A stretch of DNA of 64,000 nt from Galbibacter sp. BG1 (GTDB lineage: Bacteria; Bacteroidota; Bacteroidia; Flavobacteriales; Flavobacteriaceae), in assembly GCF_013391805.1 (NCBI RefSeq), contig NZ_CP058364.1, positions 3,477,501 to 3,541,500 of the forward strand, read 5' to 3'. The position numbers were made by a program, and so were the translations under genes. Shown in pieces: positions 27,089-36,432 of this stretch (its first letter is position 1; each line of letters opens with the position of its first letter). The notes below the pieces were generated by a model. That model made no database searches and was not told the DNA's origin. It was given only the letters and a program-made list of their open reading frames with translations.

Positions 27089-28139
27089 AATAGCATTCTT
27101 ATTTTTTTGTGTTCCCTTACTAAGTATGGCTGCCGGCCCAGGGTGGAATGGCAAGTACACAAAGGAGAAAAAAATTAAAAAAGAATTTAGTGTGAGTCCG
27201 ACATCGCTTCTAAAGCTTAACAATAACTACGGAAACCTCTACATTACTTCTTGGAATGAGAATAGAACTGTTATAGAAGTTCATATTAAAACCAACAGCA
27301 ACAGTGAAGAAAAGGCACAGAAAAAGCTGGACGAAATTAATGTAGAATTCCAAGCCTCATCAAGCATGGTGTATGCCAGGACAATTTTTGAAAAAAGCGG
27401 TTGGAGCTGGGGAAACAACAACGTAAGTATGGAGATTAACTATACCGTTAAAGTTCCTGTTGGAAACACGTTGGATCTCGATAACGATTATGGCGGAATA
27501 TACCTCAATGAAATTAACGGAGTAGCCAATATAAGCTGCGATTACGGGAAAATAGAAATTGGAAGTTTAAACGCAGACAACAATGTTTTAAAATTTGATT
27601 ACACCTCTAAATCCACCATCGATTACATGAAAAGTGGAAAAATAAGTGCCGACTATTCTTCTTATGAAATTGATAAGGCTGGAGATATCATTATAAGCGC
27701 CGATTACACCAATTCTGAAATTAACCAGGCAAAGAATGTGGAATATTCCTGCGATTACGGAAGCATGAAAGTTAATAGAGCCAATAACATCCGTGGAACA
27801 GGGGATTACCTCTCTACCAGATTTGGAACTGTACATGGAAATGTGGATTTAAGTTCTGATTACGGTTCCATAAAAATTGAAGAAATGGCTGCCGATGCAG
27901 GAAACCTTCAAATTAAAAGCGATTATACCGGGATAAAGATTGGGTTCAACAGCAATTACCATTTCGATTTCCAAATTAATTTGGAATATGCCGGGATAAG
28001 TGGAGACACCGATTTTAATTACAGCATTAAAAGGGAAAAATCAACCGAGAATTATTACGAAGGCTACCACGGTAGTAAAGGGAAAAACAAACTGAGTATT
28101 ACCTCAGACTACGGCGGCGTGAGTTTTGATAAGCGCTAA
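27069..28139 (+). CDS. DUF4097-like secreted beta-repeat protein
   Basis: 356 residues: signal peptide (about 1-21, ending SMAA) and a right-handed beta-helix-like body built on a recurring DYG/DYT/DYS step: NNYGNLYI, NDYGGIYL, CDYGKIEI, FDYTSKST, ADYSSYEI, ADYTNSEI, CDYGSMKV, GDYLSTRF, SDYGSIKI, SDYTGIKI and SDYGGVSF. This resembles DUF4097/adhesin-like proteins co-encoded with ECF sigma factors in flavobacteria. It is probably cell-surface or periplasmic. It overlaps the anti-sigma-like gene by 20 bp, so the three genes form one unit. Confidence 0.78.
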   Translation: MKTKLFKIAFLFFCVPLLSMAAGPGWNGKYTKEKKIKKEFSVSPTSLLKLNNNYGNLYITSWNENRTVIEVHIKTNSNSEEKAQKKLDEINVEFQASSSMVYARTIFEKSGWSWGNNNVSMEINYTVKVPVGNTLDLDNDYGGIYLNEINGVANISCDYGKIEIGSLNADNNVLKFDYTSKSTIDYMKSGKISADYSSYEIDKAGDIIISADYTNSEINQAKNVEYSCDYGSMKVNRANNIRGTGDYLSTRFGTVHGNVDLSSDYGSIKIEEMAADAGNLQIKSDYTGIKIGFNSNYHFDFQINLEYAGISGDTDFNYSIKREKSTENYYEGYHGSKGKNKLSITSDYGGVSFDKR

Positions 28140-28250
28140 TTAATCTACGGGAATTTTAACCAATGGGTTTCTAGAAAAGTACCTTTTTAGCAGATAATCA
28201 AAAATAAATACCTAATATTATTTTAAATCAACTCAAAAAATATCAGAAAA

Positions 28251-28979
28251 ATGAAAAAATTAATTTTAATTGGTCTTGCTATCGCAAGTTTTTCTACCGC
28301 AAACGCACAATGGTGGGGCGGAAAAAAAGTTAAAGGAAATGGGAACGAACAAACCATTGAAAGAAACGTTGGTAACTACGATGAAGTAAGTGTTTCGGGA
28401 TCTTTTGATGTAGATTTGGTTAGCGGAACCGAAGGAAAACTTACCGTTACTGCGGAAGAAAACCTACTTCCACATATCGTTACTGAAGTTAAAAATGGGG
28501 AATTGATAATTAAAACAGAACAAGGTTTTGAGTTAAAGCCCAGTTTCAACAAGGAAATTTTAATTGTGGTACCCTTTGAGAGTCTTAATGCGGTTTCTTT
28601 GGCCGGTTCTGGTGACGTAGTAACGAAGAGCACTATTAAAACCGAAAACTTTAAAGCGGATTTAGCGGGTTCAGGAGATTTAAATGTTTCTGTAGAATCC
28701 AAAACTGTAAAAAGTCGTCTAGCGGGGTCGGGAGACATTGAGCTAAGCGGTAAAACTACCGATTTTGAATGCAGTTTATCAGGCTCTGGGGATATCGATG
28801 CCAAGGGACTCAAGGCCGTCAATGTAGAGGCGAGCATTTCTGGATCTGGAGATATTGAGGTGCATTGCGATGGAGAACTAAAAGCTAGGGTTTCTGGTTC
28901 CGGGGATATTGATTATTATGGAAACCCTACTAAAGAAGATAGTAAGGTTTCGGGCTCTGGAGACGTTTCCAAAGGATAA
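28251..28979 (+). CDS. Head-GIN-domain protein (DUF2807)
   Basis: 242 residues with a signal peptide ending in NAQ at about residue 20, then a DUF2807 body. Short copies of (A/S)GSGD(L/I/V) recur roughly every 17-20 residues from about residue 118 to the end (AGSGDVV, AGSGDLN, AGSGDIE, SGSGDID, SGSGDIE, SGSGDID, SGSGDVS), as in a beta-solenoid. It lies 111 bp after the DUF4097-like gene and may be in the same regulon. The function of the family is unknown; it is likely periplasmic or surface. Confidence 0.85.
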   Translation: MKKLILIGLAIASFSTANAQWWGGKKVKGNGNEQTIERNVGNYDEVSVSGSFDVDLVSGTEGKLTVTAEENLLPHIVTEVKNGELIIKTEQGFELKPSFNKEILIVVPFESLNAVSLAGSGDVVTKSTIKTENFKADLAGSGDLNVSVESKTVKSRLAGSGDIELSGKTTDFECSLSGSGDIDAKGLKAVNVEASISGSGDIEVHCDGELKARVSGSGDIDYYGNPTKEDSKVSGSGDVSKG

Positions 28980-29002
28980 AAAACAACCCATTTTCAAAAT
29001 AA

Positions 29003-29040
29003 AACCCCAAAGATCCATAGGATTTTTGGGGTTCTTTTTT
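29003..29040 (+). terminator. Terminator after the head-GIN gene
   Basis: The inverted repeat AACCCCAA..GATCC / GGAT..TTGGGGTT is followed by a T run. It lies between convergent genes. Confidence 0.88.
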
Positions 29041-29056
29041 ATAATGAATGTAGAGG

Positions 29057-30025
29057 CTATGCTTCTACTTCTTCTTTGCTTTCTACAGCAGCCAAATAAC
29101 GTTCTGCGTCTAAAGCAGCCATACAGCCGGTTCCAGCAGCCGTTATTGCTTGGCGGTATTCTTTATCTTGAACATCGCCACTGGCAAAAACTCCAGGAAT
29201 ATTGGTCTTGGTAGATTTCCCCTTGGTTATAATATATCCGGTTTGGTCCATATCCAACTGTCCTTTAAAAATATCGGTATTTGGTTTGTGCCCAATAGCG
29301 ATAAAGAGTCCGGTAATTTTTATTTCTTCCTTTTCTCCAGTTTGGTTGTTAACCATTCTCAAACCTTCAACCACTTGATCTCCCAAAACTTCTTCAACTT
29401 CCGTATAATACTTAACTTCTAGGTTTGCCGTATTGTTAACACGGTGTTGCATCGCTTTAGAGGCACGCATCTCCCCTTTTCTTACTAGTAAAGTAACCTT
29501 GTTACAAATATTGGCCAAATAAGTACTTTCTTCCGCAGCGGTATCTCCACCACCTACAATGGCAACATCCTGTCCTTTAAAAAAGAAACCATCGCAAACG
29601 GCACAGGCAGATACTCCACCTCCCCTTAGGCGTTGTTCACTTGGAAGCCCTAAATATTTAGCGGTCGCTCCTGTTGAAATAATAACCGTTTCTGCTTCTA
29701 TATTGGTAGTATTGTCTACCACCGCTTTATGAATGCCTCCCACTTCTTTACTAAATTCTATAGAGGTAATCATCCCCATACGAACTTCAGTTCCAAAACG
29801 TTCGGCCTGTTGCTGCAGTTGAATCATCATGGAGGGACCATCAATTCCTTCTGGATATCCAGGAAAGTTATCCACTTCTGTGGTAGTCGTTAATTGTCCT
29901 CCTGGCTCCAAACCAGTATAGATTATAGGTTTCATATCTGCCCTAGCAGCATATATCGCAGCTGTGTATCCCGCAGGACCAGAGCCTATAATTAAACATT
30001 TTATTCTTTCAATTTTTTCAGACAT
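29057..30025 (-). CDS. trxB: Thioredoxin-disulfide reductase
   Basis: 322 residues, canonical length. The FAD-binding GSGPAG is at residues 14-19, the redox pair C141-A-V-C144 lies in SACAVCDGF, the NADPH-binding GGGDTAAEE follows, and the C-terminal FAD motif is GVFASGDV. It transfers electrons from NADPH to thioredoxin in the cytoplasm. It has its own promoter region; the TACTTTTG element at 30056-30063 fits. Confidence 0.97.
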   Translation of the reverse strand: MSEKIERIKCLIIGSGPAGYTAAIYAARADMKPIIYTGLEPGGQLTTTTEVDNFPGYPEGIDGPSMMIQLQQQAERFGTEVRMGMITSIEFSKEVGGIHKAVVDNTTNIEAETVIISTGATAKYLGLPSEQRLRGGGVSACAVCDGFFFKGQDVAIVGGGDTAAEESTYLANICNKVTLLVRKGEMRASKAMQHRVNNTANLEVKYYTEVEEVLGDQVVEGLRMVNNQTGEKEEIKITGLFIAIGHKPNTDIFKGQLDMDQTGYIITKGKSTKTNIPGVFASGDVQDKEYRQAITAAGTGCMAALDAERYLAAVESKEEVEA

Positions 30026-30055
30026 GATAGATCCTTTCTAAATTTTATTACATCA

Positions 30056-30063
30056 CAAAAGTA
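30056..30063 (-). promoter_or_regulatory. -7 element of trxB
   Basis: TACTTTTG on the minus strand matches TAnnTTTG exactly and lies about 31 bases upstream of the trxB ATG. The -33 part is less clear. Confidence 0.5.
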
Positions 30064-30262
30064 GGTTTTTTAGCAAAAATCTTACAGTTAAACCATGAAA
30101 AGTTATTATCAAACCATCAACAATAACTATGAAACATCTGTTTGTTAACGCGTGAATATCAATAATTCAACAAAATAAATATTTTATAATTTATTTCCTT
30201 AATTACCTGATTATTCGTAAATTAATACTACTTATTTTAATAACCTGTTAAAACAATGCATT

Positions 30263-30703
30263 ATGAGAACAATTTTCTATCCTTTCGTTTTTATTGCAGC
30301 ACTCATACTTTTATCGGGGAGTCCCAAAAATTACCATAATAATTCCTTAGAAGGTGTATGGGAACTGGTAGACCGCTATTCTTACGACGATAATAAGGTT
30401 GTAGATACCTTAAAAAATAACGACGGTTACAGACAAATTAAAATGTACCAAAAGGGAAAAGTAATGTGGACACGTTTTGTGCCCAAAGACTCCGTAGAAT
30501 GGTTTGGTTACGGTTCGTATCAGACAACTCCCGACAAACTAGTAGAACGCTTGGAATATGGTTCTGCATCTATGATGCGTATTGTAGATACCATGCGGGT
30601 GTTTTCCTTTAAATTGGAAAAAAATAAAAACCATTTCAGTCAAATTACCGTGGACGGGGAAGGAAATGCTATTTTTTCTGAAAATTATAAGCGGGTAGAA
30701 TAA
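30263..30703 (+). CDS. Secreted lipocalin-like small protein
   Basis: 146 residues with a signal peptide (about 1-20, IAALILLSGSP) and an all-beta body that opens 'NSLEGVWELVDRYSYDD' and includes 'QIKMYQKGKVMWTRF', the arrangement of lipocalin-like/DUF4488-type proteins of Bacteroidota. The assignment is by resemblance only. Monocistronic, convergent with the MMPL gene. Confidence 0.55.
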   Translation: MRTIFYPFVFIAALILLSGSPKNYHNNSLEGVWELVDRYSYDDNKVVDTLKNNDGYRQIKMYQKGKVMWTRFVPKDSVEWFGYGSYQTTPDKLVERLEYGSASMMRIVDTMRVFSFKLEKNKNHFSQITVDGEGNAIFSENYKRVE

Positions 30704-30744
30704 CAAATGTCGCTTCGGTGGAAGCATTCCATGCCTTTTTATTT

Positions 30745-32985
30745 TCAAAGAAATTTCCGAATTAAAACAGGAAGTAAAAGCAAATCGAACAATAAAGCGC
30801 TCAGCAACGTTAAGGCCGCCAAAAGACCAATAATCATATTGGGTTCACTTTTGGAAAATATCATTATTGCAAAACCAGAAAACAGAATAATGGTTGTAAT
30901 TGTTAAGGCACGGCCCGTTTCTTTAAACGTATGTTCAAGCGCTTTCTCTTTATCTAAGCCATTCTTTAAACCTATTTTATAACTCCCCAAAAAATGAATG
31001 GTGTCGTCTACCGATATTCCAAAAACCAAAGCAAAAACAATGGATATGGAGGCTTCCAAAGGTATTTCTAAAAATCCTAAGACAGCTCCACATATAAGCA
31101 ACGGCAGTACATTTACAATGACAGTGATTAACAACAGTTTTAGGTTTCTAAAAATTATTGCCATAAGAAGGCTCACCATAGAAATTGCCACCAGCAACCC
31201 TATAAAAATGTTGTTTCTCACCGAATTGGCATTGGCATCCATTAAATATCCCTTGCCAGTAAGTTTAAAATCTGCTAAACTCTTATCCAGGTTTTTATTT
31301 ATGTATTCGTTTAAATCGTTATACACCATAAGTAAACTATCGGTTCCTATATCAAATACCCGTGCAGAAATACGGGCCTTAGAACTATCTTTATTCACAT
31401 ATCTATTAAATTGTTTTCTTCCCACATATTTTAAATCGTTGGAAATTTCCCTAAAATCTTCAGAGGAATGAGGAAGTTTATAGTATTCGTATTTATTTAA
31501 GTGGTGCGCCCTATTTAAAAATTTATAAAGTACCGTTACCGATTGAACGTTTTTAATTGACTTCTCCTTGGATAGGCGTTGCTGCAGTTTCTCTATTTCA
31601 GTTAGAATTTTATAATCGGTTATTTTATTGTTTCCCTTGGCCTCCACTTCTATTTCAAATGGTCTCAATCCCGCATAATTTTTCTGAAAAAAACTAAAAT
31701 CGGCACTAATTTTACTTCCTTTCGGCAAACTTCTTTCAAATTTATAATTGGTATTAATTTGAAGAATTCCAAGAAGACAGATAGCCATTACCACAATACA
31801 ACCAACAATTACTGCCCTACCTTTCTTCTTGCCTATCTTTTCTATAAACTTTAAGAATGTTTGTAACTGAATTGATTTTATTTTTCTTTTGAAGAGGTAT
31901 TTTTTAGGTAAAATCAATAATGAAGAACCACCCAGTAAAAGAACAGTTACCAAAGTAATTATAACACTTAAAGCTGCCAAGAGACCAAATTCCCTAATAC
32001 CTACAAGTGTTGAAGTATATAATGAAAGAAAACCTAGCGCTGTGGTCAACGACGTTAATAACAAAGCCATTCCCGTATTTTTTAGACCATTTTTCATTGC
32101 TAAGTACTTGGGAAGTCCGTTTTTCAATCCTAAAACATATTTATCAGATAAATGAATAAAATCGGACACCCCAACAATTAAAATAAGAATAGGGTAAAAT
32201 GCGGAAAGGGCATTTAACTCTATTCCCAGTAAAACAATCATCCACAGAAATAACAACAAAGCTATTGTTATGGTTCCAAAAGCTATGATAACCATGGATA
32301 GCCTTCTATAAATAAAAAAAAGCAATAGGGATACAATTATAGAAGAAGCGATGGTTGTAAAGATCAATTCCGATCTCTGTAAGTCTACCAAGGCGCTATA
32401 AATAACGGGCCTTCCTAAGATATGGAATGTTTTTAAATCGTGCTTTAGCAGCATTTCTTCCAAATCGCCGAGTAAGGCAACTGATTGTTGATAGTCTAAA
32501 TTTGCTTCTGTCTCCAAAACTACGACTAGGGAACCCGCATCCTTGTCTATAAAAGCATCTACGAATAAATTTTCTTCCTGTATGCGCTTCCAATCATTTT
32601 TATATTCCGCAGTATCTTCCACGTGAATAATGGGCAGTGAAATAAAGCCCAAAGAAGTTTTAAGCGGATAGCCCATGGTGGTTAGCGATTCGCTTTTATT
32701 TATAAAAGGTAGGGTCTTTGCTGCTTTTGAAAACGCTTGAAACTTTTCTAAAAATTCCTTTTCAAAAATGTTTGGTCTGTTTTCGATGGCTATCAATAAA
32801 AAACGGTCGTCGGTACCAAATTCTTTTACAAAATCCTTGTAAACAGACAATTCTTTATCGCCTTCTGGAAAAAACGAATCTACATCCAACGAAAACTTTA
32901 GTTTCGAAATGGAAAAAGTTGCCAGTATCGCCACAAGCAGAAAGACAATAACTATTGCTTTTTTATACTGAAAAAGTCTTTCCAT
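30745..32985 (-). CDS. MMPL/RND-superfamily exporter
   Basis: 746 residues with the duplicated RND/MMPL layout: TM1 (about 10-28), a periplasmic loop, five helices (about 205-350) including 'PILILIVGVSDFIHLSDKY', then a second TM (about 395-415), a second loop, and a final five-helix block with 'VFALVFGISVDDTIHFLGSY'. The Asp-rich 'GVSDFIH' and 'SVDDTIHF' motifs are the proton-relay segments of the family. The cargo is probably a lipid or other hydrophobic molecule. No adaptor gene is nearby. It lies about 40 bp downstream of the DUF547 gene in the same direction and is likely co-transcribed. Confidence 0.88.
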   Translation of the reverse strand: MERLFQYKKAIVIVFLLVAILATFSISKLKFSLDVDSFFPEGDKELSVYKDFVKEFGTDDRFLLIAIENRPNIFEKEFLEKFQAFSKAAKTLPFINKSESLTTMGYPLKTSLGFISLPIIHVEDTAEYKNDWKRIQEENLFVDAFIDKDAGSLVVVLETEANLDYQQSVALLGDLEEMLLKHDLKTFHILGRPVIYSALVDLQRSELIFTTIASSIIVSLLLFFIYRRLSMVIIAFGTITIALLLFLWMIVLLGIELNALSAFYPILILIVGVSDFIHLSDKYVLGLKNGLPKYLAMKNGLKNTGMALLLTSLTTALGFLSLYTSTLVGIREFGLLAALSVIITLVTVLLLGGSSLLILPKKYLFKRKIKSIQLQTFLKFIEKIGKKKGRAVIVGCIVVMAICLLGILQINTNYKFERSLPKGSKISADFSFFQKNYAGLRPFEIEVEAKGNNKITDYKILTEIEKLQQRLSKEKSIKNVQSVTVLYKFLNRAHHLNKYEYYKLPHSSEDFREISNDLKYVGRKQFNRYVNKDSSKARISARVFDIGTDSLLMVYNDLNEYINKNLDKSLADFKLTGKGYLMDANANSVRNNIFIGLLVAISMVSLLMAIIFRNLKLLLITVIVNVLPLLICGAVLGFLEIPLEASISIVFALVFGISVDDTIHFLGSYKIGLKNGLDKEKALEHTFKETGRALTITTIILFSGFAIMIFSKSEPNMIIGLLAALTLLSALLFDLLLLPVLIRKFL

Positions 32986-33024
32986 TCTAATAAAAAAAGA
33001 AGATTAAGTGGGGAAATACAGAGA

Positions 33025-33807
33025 TTATAAAGAAATGTAATTTTCTAACTTCAGGGTCCAATCGTAGTCTTTATAGTTTAAATCGATTCCTTTGGTCTGT
33101 GGGATAATTCCGTGTTTCTCAAGTATTTCTTTGGTACCACTTTTGCCTCCAAAATCTCCCCTAAACCAATTGAACAAAGAAGTTACCGCAACTTCCTTAG
33201 TTTTATCGTTGTACTCTGAAGTATTTTCAAGGTAACGCTTGGTTATGGTCTCTAATTGTTTGTCCAATTCCTTCGGATTGTAAATGGCAACGGGGGGACA
33301 ATCTTTTGCTCCGCAATTTAGCGCGAAATGAATTCTGTAATCCCTTTTATCGGTTCTTAATGTACGCTCAAATTTATTGGGAAACCACGTACGAATATAC
33401 CCCATTCCTAAATCCCATTGCGACTTTCTAATCATTCCATGTTCAATATCCCCAAAGGATAATTGCTTCCCTGCTATCTCGATCTGTTCTTTTTTAAAGA
33501 AACTGTTTCGATCTTCGTACAGTTTTGGGTTTTCCTGTAAAATAACTTGTATGTAGGCGTTGTAAATATTCAGCCAAAATGCGATTTTCTCATCGTTCGA
33601 TTGTAAATCGGCACTTAATTCTTCCAAGGTTGTATTGGCCAATTTTTCTTGGTATTCTTCTGTATTTTTTCCTTCTTTAACAGCTAGTAAAAAGTTTTCA
33701 GACAATTCATTGAATTCAGATGCTGAAAAAGCTCCGTTATTCTTTTTTTCTTCGGAAGGAGCATAGCAAGAAACGGCTATGAATAAAAAAATGGCAATAA
33801 ATTTCAT
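33025..33807 (-). CDS. DUF547 exported protein
   Basis: 260 residues with a signal peptide-like start (MKFIAIFLFIAVSC, a possible lipobox AVSC). The DUF547 core is clear: 'KIAFWLNIYNAYIQVILQ', 'FGDIEHGMIRK', 'RIHFALNCGAKDCPPVAIYNPKELDKQLE' and the ending 'KDYDWTLK'. The Cys-containing 'NCGAKDCPP' is invariant in the family. The molecular role is unknown; it is secreted or anchored to the envelope. It precedes the MMPL exporter by 39 bp. Confidence 0.88.
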   Translation of the reverse strand: MKFIAIFLFIAVSCYAPSEEKKNNGAFSASEFNELSENFLLAVKEGKNTEEYQEKLANTTLEELSADLQSNDEKIAFWLNIYNAYIQVILQENPKLYEDRNSFFKKEQIEIAGKQLSFGDIEHGMIRKSQWDLGMGYIRTWFPNKFERTLRTDKRDYRIHFALNCGAKDCPPVAIYNPKELDKQLETITKRYLENTSEYNDKTKEVAVTSLFNWFRGDFGGKSGTKEILEKHGIIPQTKGIDLNYKDYDWTLKLENYISL

Positions 33808-33983
33808 TTAAGAGCAGTATTTAAATATGTTGTAGAATATACGAAAAAAATATAGCGCAAGTTTTATATATGTTTACAAATCGAATTGACAATGATTGCC
33901 TTGGCATTAAAATTTATCCTTTTTGAACCCTTAACCTTGTTTTTTCGTATTATATTATACACCCATTCAAGTTTTTAAAACGT

Positions 33984-34703
33984 ATGCTAAGTATAATTAT
34001 ACCCGCACACAACGAAAGAGAAAATCTTATTAAGGGGTTATCCACCCTTTCCAATCAAATTAAGAAGCTGCCGGAAAAACCTGTCGAAGTTATTGTAGTA
34101 CTTTCTGCTGATACCAGCGATGGATCTGAAAAATTGAAAGTTCAAGCTCCCATCCAAATTATTAGATGTAAGCAAAAAGGAAGAGCTGTACAGATGAACA
34201 TGGGTGCAACTATTGCCAGGGGAAACATTTTTGCTTTCTTGCACGCAGATATAGTTCCCCCCGCTAATTTTATTATAGATATTTTTGAAACGATGAGGCA
34301 AGGCTATTATGTCGGACTTTTCTCTTATAAATTCGACAAAAGCAGTCCGCTACTTCGTATCAATGAGTTTTTTACTTCTAAAAACGGACTTTTTACGGGT
34401 GCCGGAGATCAATGTTTGTTTATAAGCAAGGACACTTTTTACGATTTGGATAGGTTTGATGAACAGCAAACGATTATGGAGGATTTTAAGTTTTTTGAAA
34501 AAATTAAAAAACAGCGTATCGATTTTAAAATTGTGAACAATCCGCTAACCGTTTCGGCAAGGAAATATGAAGAAAATTCTTTCCTTAAAGTAAATCTCGT
34601 CAACTTTATTCTATTTATTATGTTTAAAATGGGGTATAGCCCAGAAAGCTTAAAAGCCACCCACAATACTTTTATTAAATTACCCAACAAAAATTACAAA
34701 TAG
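33984..34703 (+). CDS. Family 2 glycosyltransferase, TIGR04283-like
   Basis: 239 residues of GT-A fold: 'SIIIPAHNERENL' at the N-terminus, 'KGRAVQMNMGATIARG' and 'FLHADIVPP' in the middle (the HAD takes the DxD role), and 'GDQCLFISKDTF....IMEDFKFFEKIKK' towards the end. These are the hallmarks of TIGR04283, proposed to act in arsenosugar synthesis. The usual partner genes are not next to it here, so the substrate is open. The C-terminus has a short hydrophobic stretch (FILFIMFKMGY). Confidence 0.82.
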   Translation: MLSIIIPAHNERENLIKGLSTLSNQIKKLPEKPVEVIVVLSADTSDGSEKLKVQAPIQIIRCKQKGRAVQMNMGATIARGNIFAFLHADIVPPANFIIDIFETMRQGYYVGLFSYKFDKSSPLLRINEFFTSKNGLFTGAGDQCLFISKDTFYDLDRFDEQQTIMEDFKFFEKIKKQRIDFKIVNNPLTVSARKYEENSFLKVNLVNFILFIMFKMGYSPESLKATHNTFIKLPNKNYK

Positions 34704-35037
34704 TTTCTCTCTACTTTTAGTTAAACCCTTTATTTTGGTAATCAAAATGTGGAATGTCTTGATTCATTTCTATCTTCCAATTAACTTTCCCTACTCCATT
34801 TTCATCCTAATAATTTAAACTCACGGTTATTCAATTCATCTTTTACATTTTCAAATTGAAGCAATTCTAATGTAAATGTTAAAAATTTATAAATCAAACA
34901 CTTACAGCTAGTTAATAATATATTTTTTTCTTATTTTTAAGTAAACATGTTAGACTAACCAAAAACATGTTCTTAGATATTTCCTACCAAAAAAAATTGA
35001 GATTACATTATATTCTTAACTCTAAAAAATTGCTGTC
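34704..35037. other. Intergenic 334 bp with a twin AACATGTT site
   Basis: No ORF seen. Two identical palindromes AACATGTT at 34944-34951 and 34964-34971 are 20 bp apart, about two helical turns, and lie 67-94 bp upstream of the 35038 ATG. That spacing is typical of a two-dimer operator. Confidence 0.45.
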
Positions 35038-35946
35038 ATGAAAAATTTAATTCTTACCATTTTTATGGTTTTTGGCTTACTGGCATTCGGCCAAAAAAAT
35101 GATGTGCTCGTTACCAAAGGTGGAGAGCTTTTACAAGTAAAAGTAACCAAAGTATCCGATGCCAAGATAACCTACAGTTATCCTGGTGAAACCGCATTGT
35201 ATGAAATGGGTACTGGTGAACTGGAGAAGGTGGTTTTTGCCAGTGGCAGAACACAAAGTTTCAGCGCTCAGGAAAGTTCTACTTCCAAGTCTGGATATCC
35301 ACGGGAACAAATAGGACTATCTCCAGAAGAGGCGGTTGGAGAAACTGCAAAGCCAGCCAATTCGGTAAAACCAAAACAACCCATTAAAAAAGATTACCTA
35401 GAAAATACCGTTGCTATAATCCCTTTTTATTATGAAAAAGGTGGAGAATACTCGAAAGACCTTTCTACTAAATCGACTTCGTATGCTACAGAATATATCA
35501 GCAATAAACAATCGCAGCTCGGTATAAAAGTGTTACCGTTGCCCCGTACTATAGACGCTTTGATTGCTTCAGGTATTAAGCACTATCAAATAAAGGAAAC
35601 GAGCTTTGAAGATTTACAAAAAGCCGTTGGAACACAATATATTTTATTTGCGGAATTAAATGAAAATGCTTCTACAGCAGCTGCTAAAAAACAATCTTCC
35701 GTAGATAGCTTTTACGGTACTACAGAAGAAACAAAAGCACCCACTAACGGACACACCAAAGAAACTGAAATTTTTATCCAGTTATACGATGTTGAACGTA
35801 AGAACAACAATGATCACGGAATAGAATTTAGTGCAAAATCGCCGCATAATCTCGGCGCATCCAATGGAAATGATGATAACTGGAAAGATCCCTTACAGTA
35901 TTTGTTGGAACATTTAATTGAAAATGGAACTGCTAAGAGTTTTTAA
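35038..35946 (+). CDS. Exported protein of unknown function
   Basis: 302 residues with a signal peptide (MKNLILTIFMVFGLLAFGQ). An N-terminal small beta domain ('DVLVTKGGELLQVKVTKVSDAKITYSYPG....LEKVVFASGRTQ') is common at the start of Bacteroidota exported proteins. A Ser/Pro-rich linker (about 80-115) and an alpha/beta C-terminal half with 'VAIIPFYYEKG' and 'YILFAELNEN' follow. I do not recognise the C-terminal domain. It may be controlled by the twin AACATGTT site upstream. Confidence 0.7.
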   Translation: MKNLILTIFMVFGLLAFGQKNDVLVTKGGELLQVKVTKVSDAKITYSYPGETALYEMGTGELEKVVFASGRTQSFSAQESSTSKSGYPREQIGLSPEEAVGETAKPANSVKPKQPIKKDYLENTVAIIPFYYEKGGEYSKDLSTKSTSYATEYISNKQSQLGIKVLPLPRTIDALIASGIKHYQIKETSFEDLQKAVGTQYILFAELNENASTAAAKKQSSVDSFYGTTEETKAPTNGHTKETEIFIQLYDVERKNNNDHGIEFSAKSPHNLGASNGNDDNWKDPLQYLLEHLIENGTAKSF

Positions 35947-36063
35947 ATGTACTTATTATTTGAAAAATACAAAAAAAGGCCTCTCTTGCGAGAAGCCTTT
36001 TGCTTTTGGGTGAAAGACCGGTTGCCGACGCGATTGATCGGCATCAAGAAATGGATCTAAAGA

Positions 36064-36324
36064 TCAATCGTCTTGATTCGAACTATATTTCTCGATAAAA
36101 CCCTCCAATCTTACTCTGTTAAGGTTTTTCAGTTTACGTTCTAAAATGATGGCTTCCGTTTTACTGGATTTTTTAATAGCCAATTTAAGAACCCACGGAA
36201 CACCTTTTGAGGTGTAATTTTCAACTCCAGAATTATGACGAAGCAATCTTTTTTCAATGTTTTGAGTATAGCCCTTGTAATACCTTTCGAGCTTTTCTGA
36301 ATACAAAATATAGACTTAATACAG
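36064..36324 (-). pseudogene. GIY-YIG gene copy A, N-terminally broken
   Basis: Same length and near-identical sequence to copies B and C, but the start ATG has become CTG (36322-36324) and codon 3, TAC in the others, is TAA. From residue 8 onward the frame is open and unchanged (YSEKLERYYKGYTQNIEKR... to SSNQDD). Translation could only begin at an internal TTG (36306), which would lose the first beta strand with the GIY-YIG tyrosines, so I call it a pseudogene. It is the copy farthest from the tRNA fragment. Confidence 0.85.
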
Positions 36325-36432
36325 AAAATAGAAGATACAAAAAAAGGCCTCTCTTACGAGAAGCCTTTTGCTTTTTGGGTGGAAGACCGGTTGCCGACGC
36401 GATTGGTCGGCATCAAGACATAGATCTAAAGA

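Noticed and set aside
28376-28837. 153-codon minus-strand ORF inside the head-GIN gene
   Set aside because: It is a shadow of the regular GSGD repeat; its composition mirrors the repeat and it has no start context.
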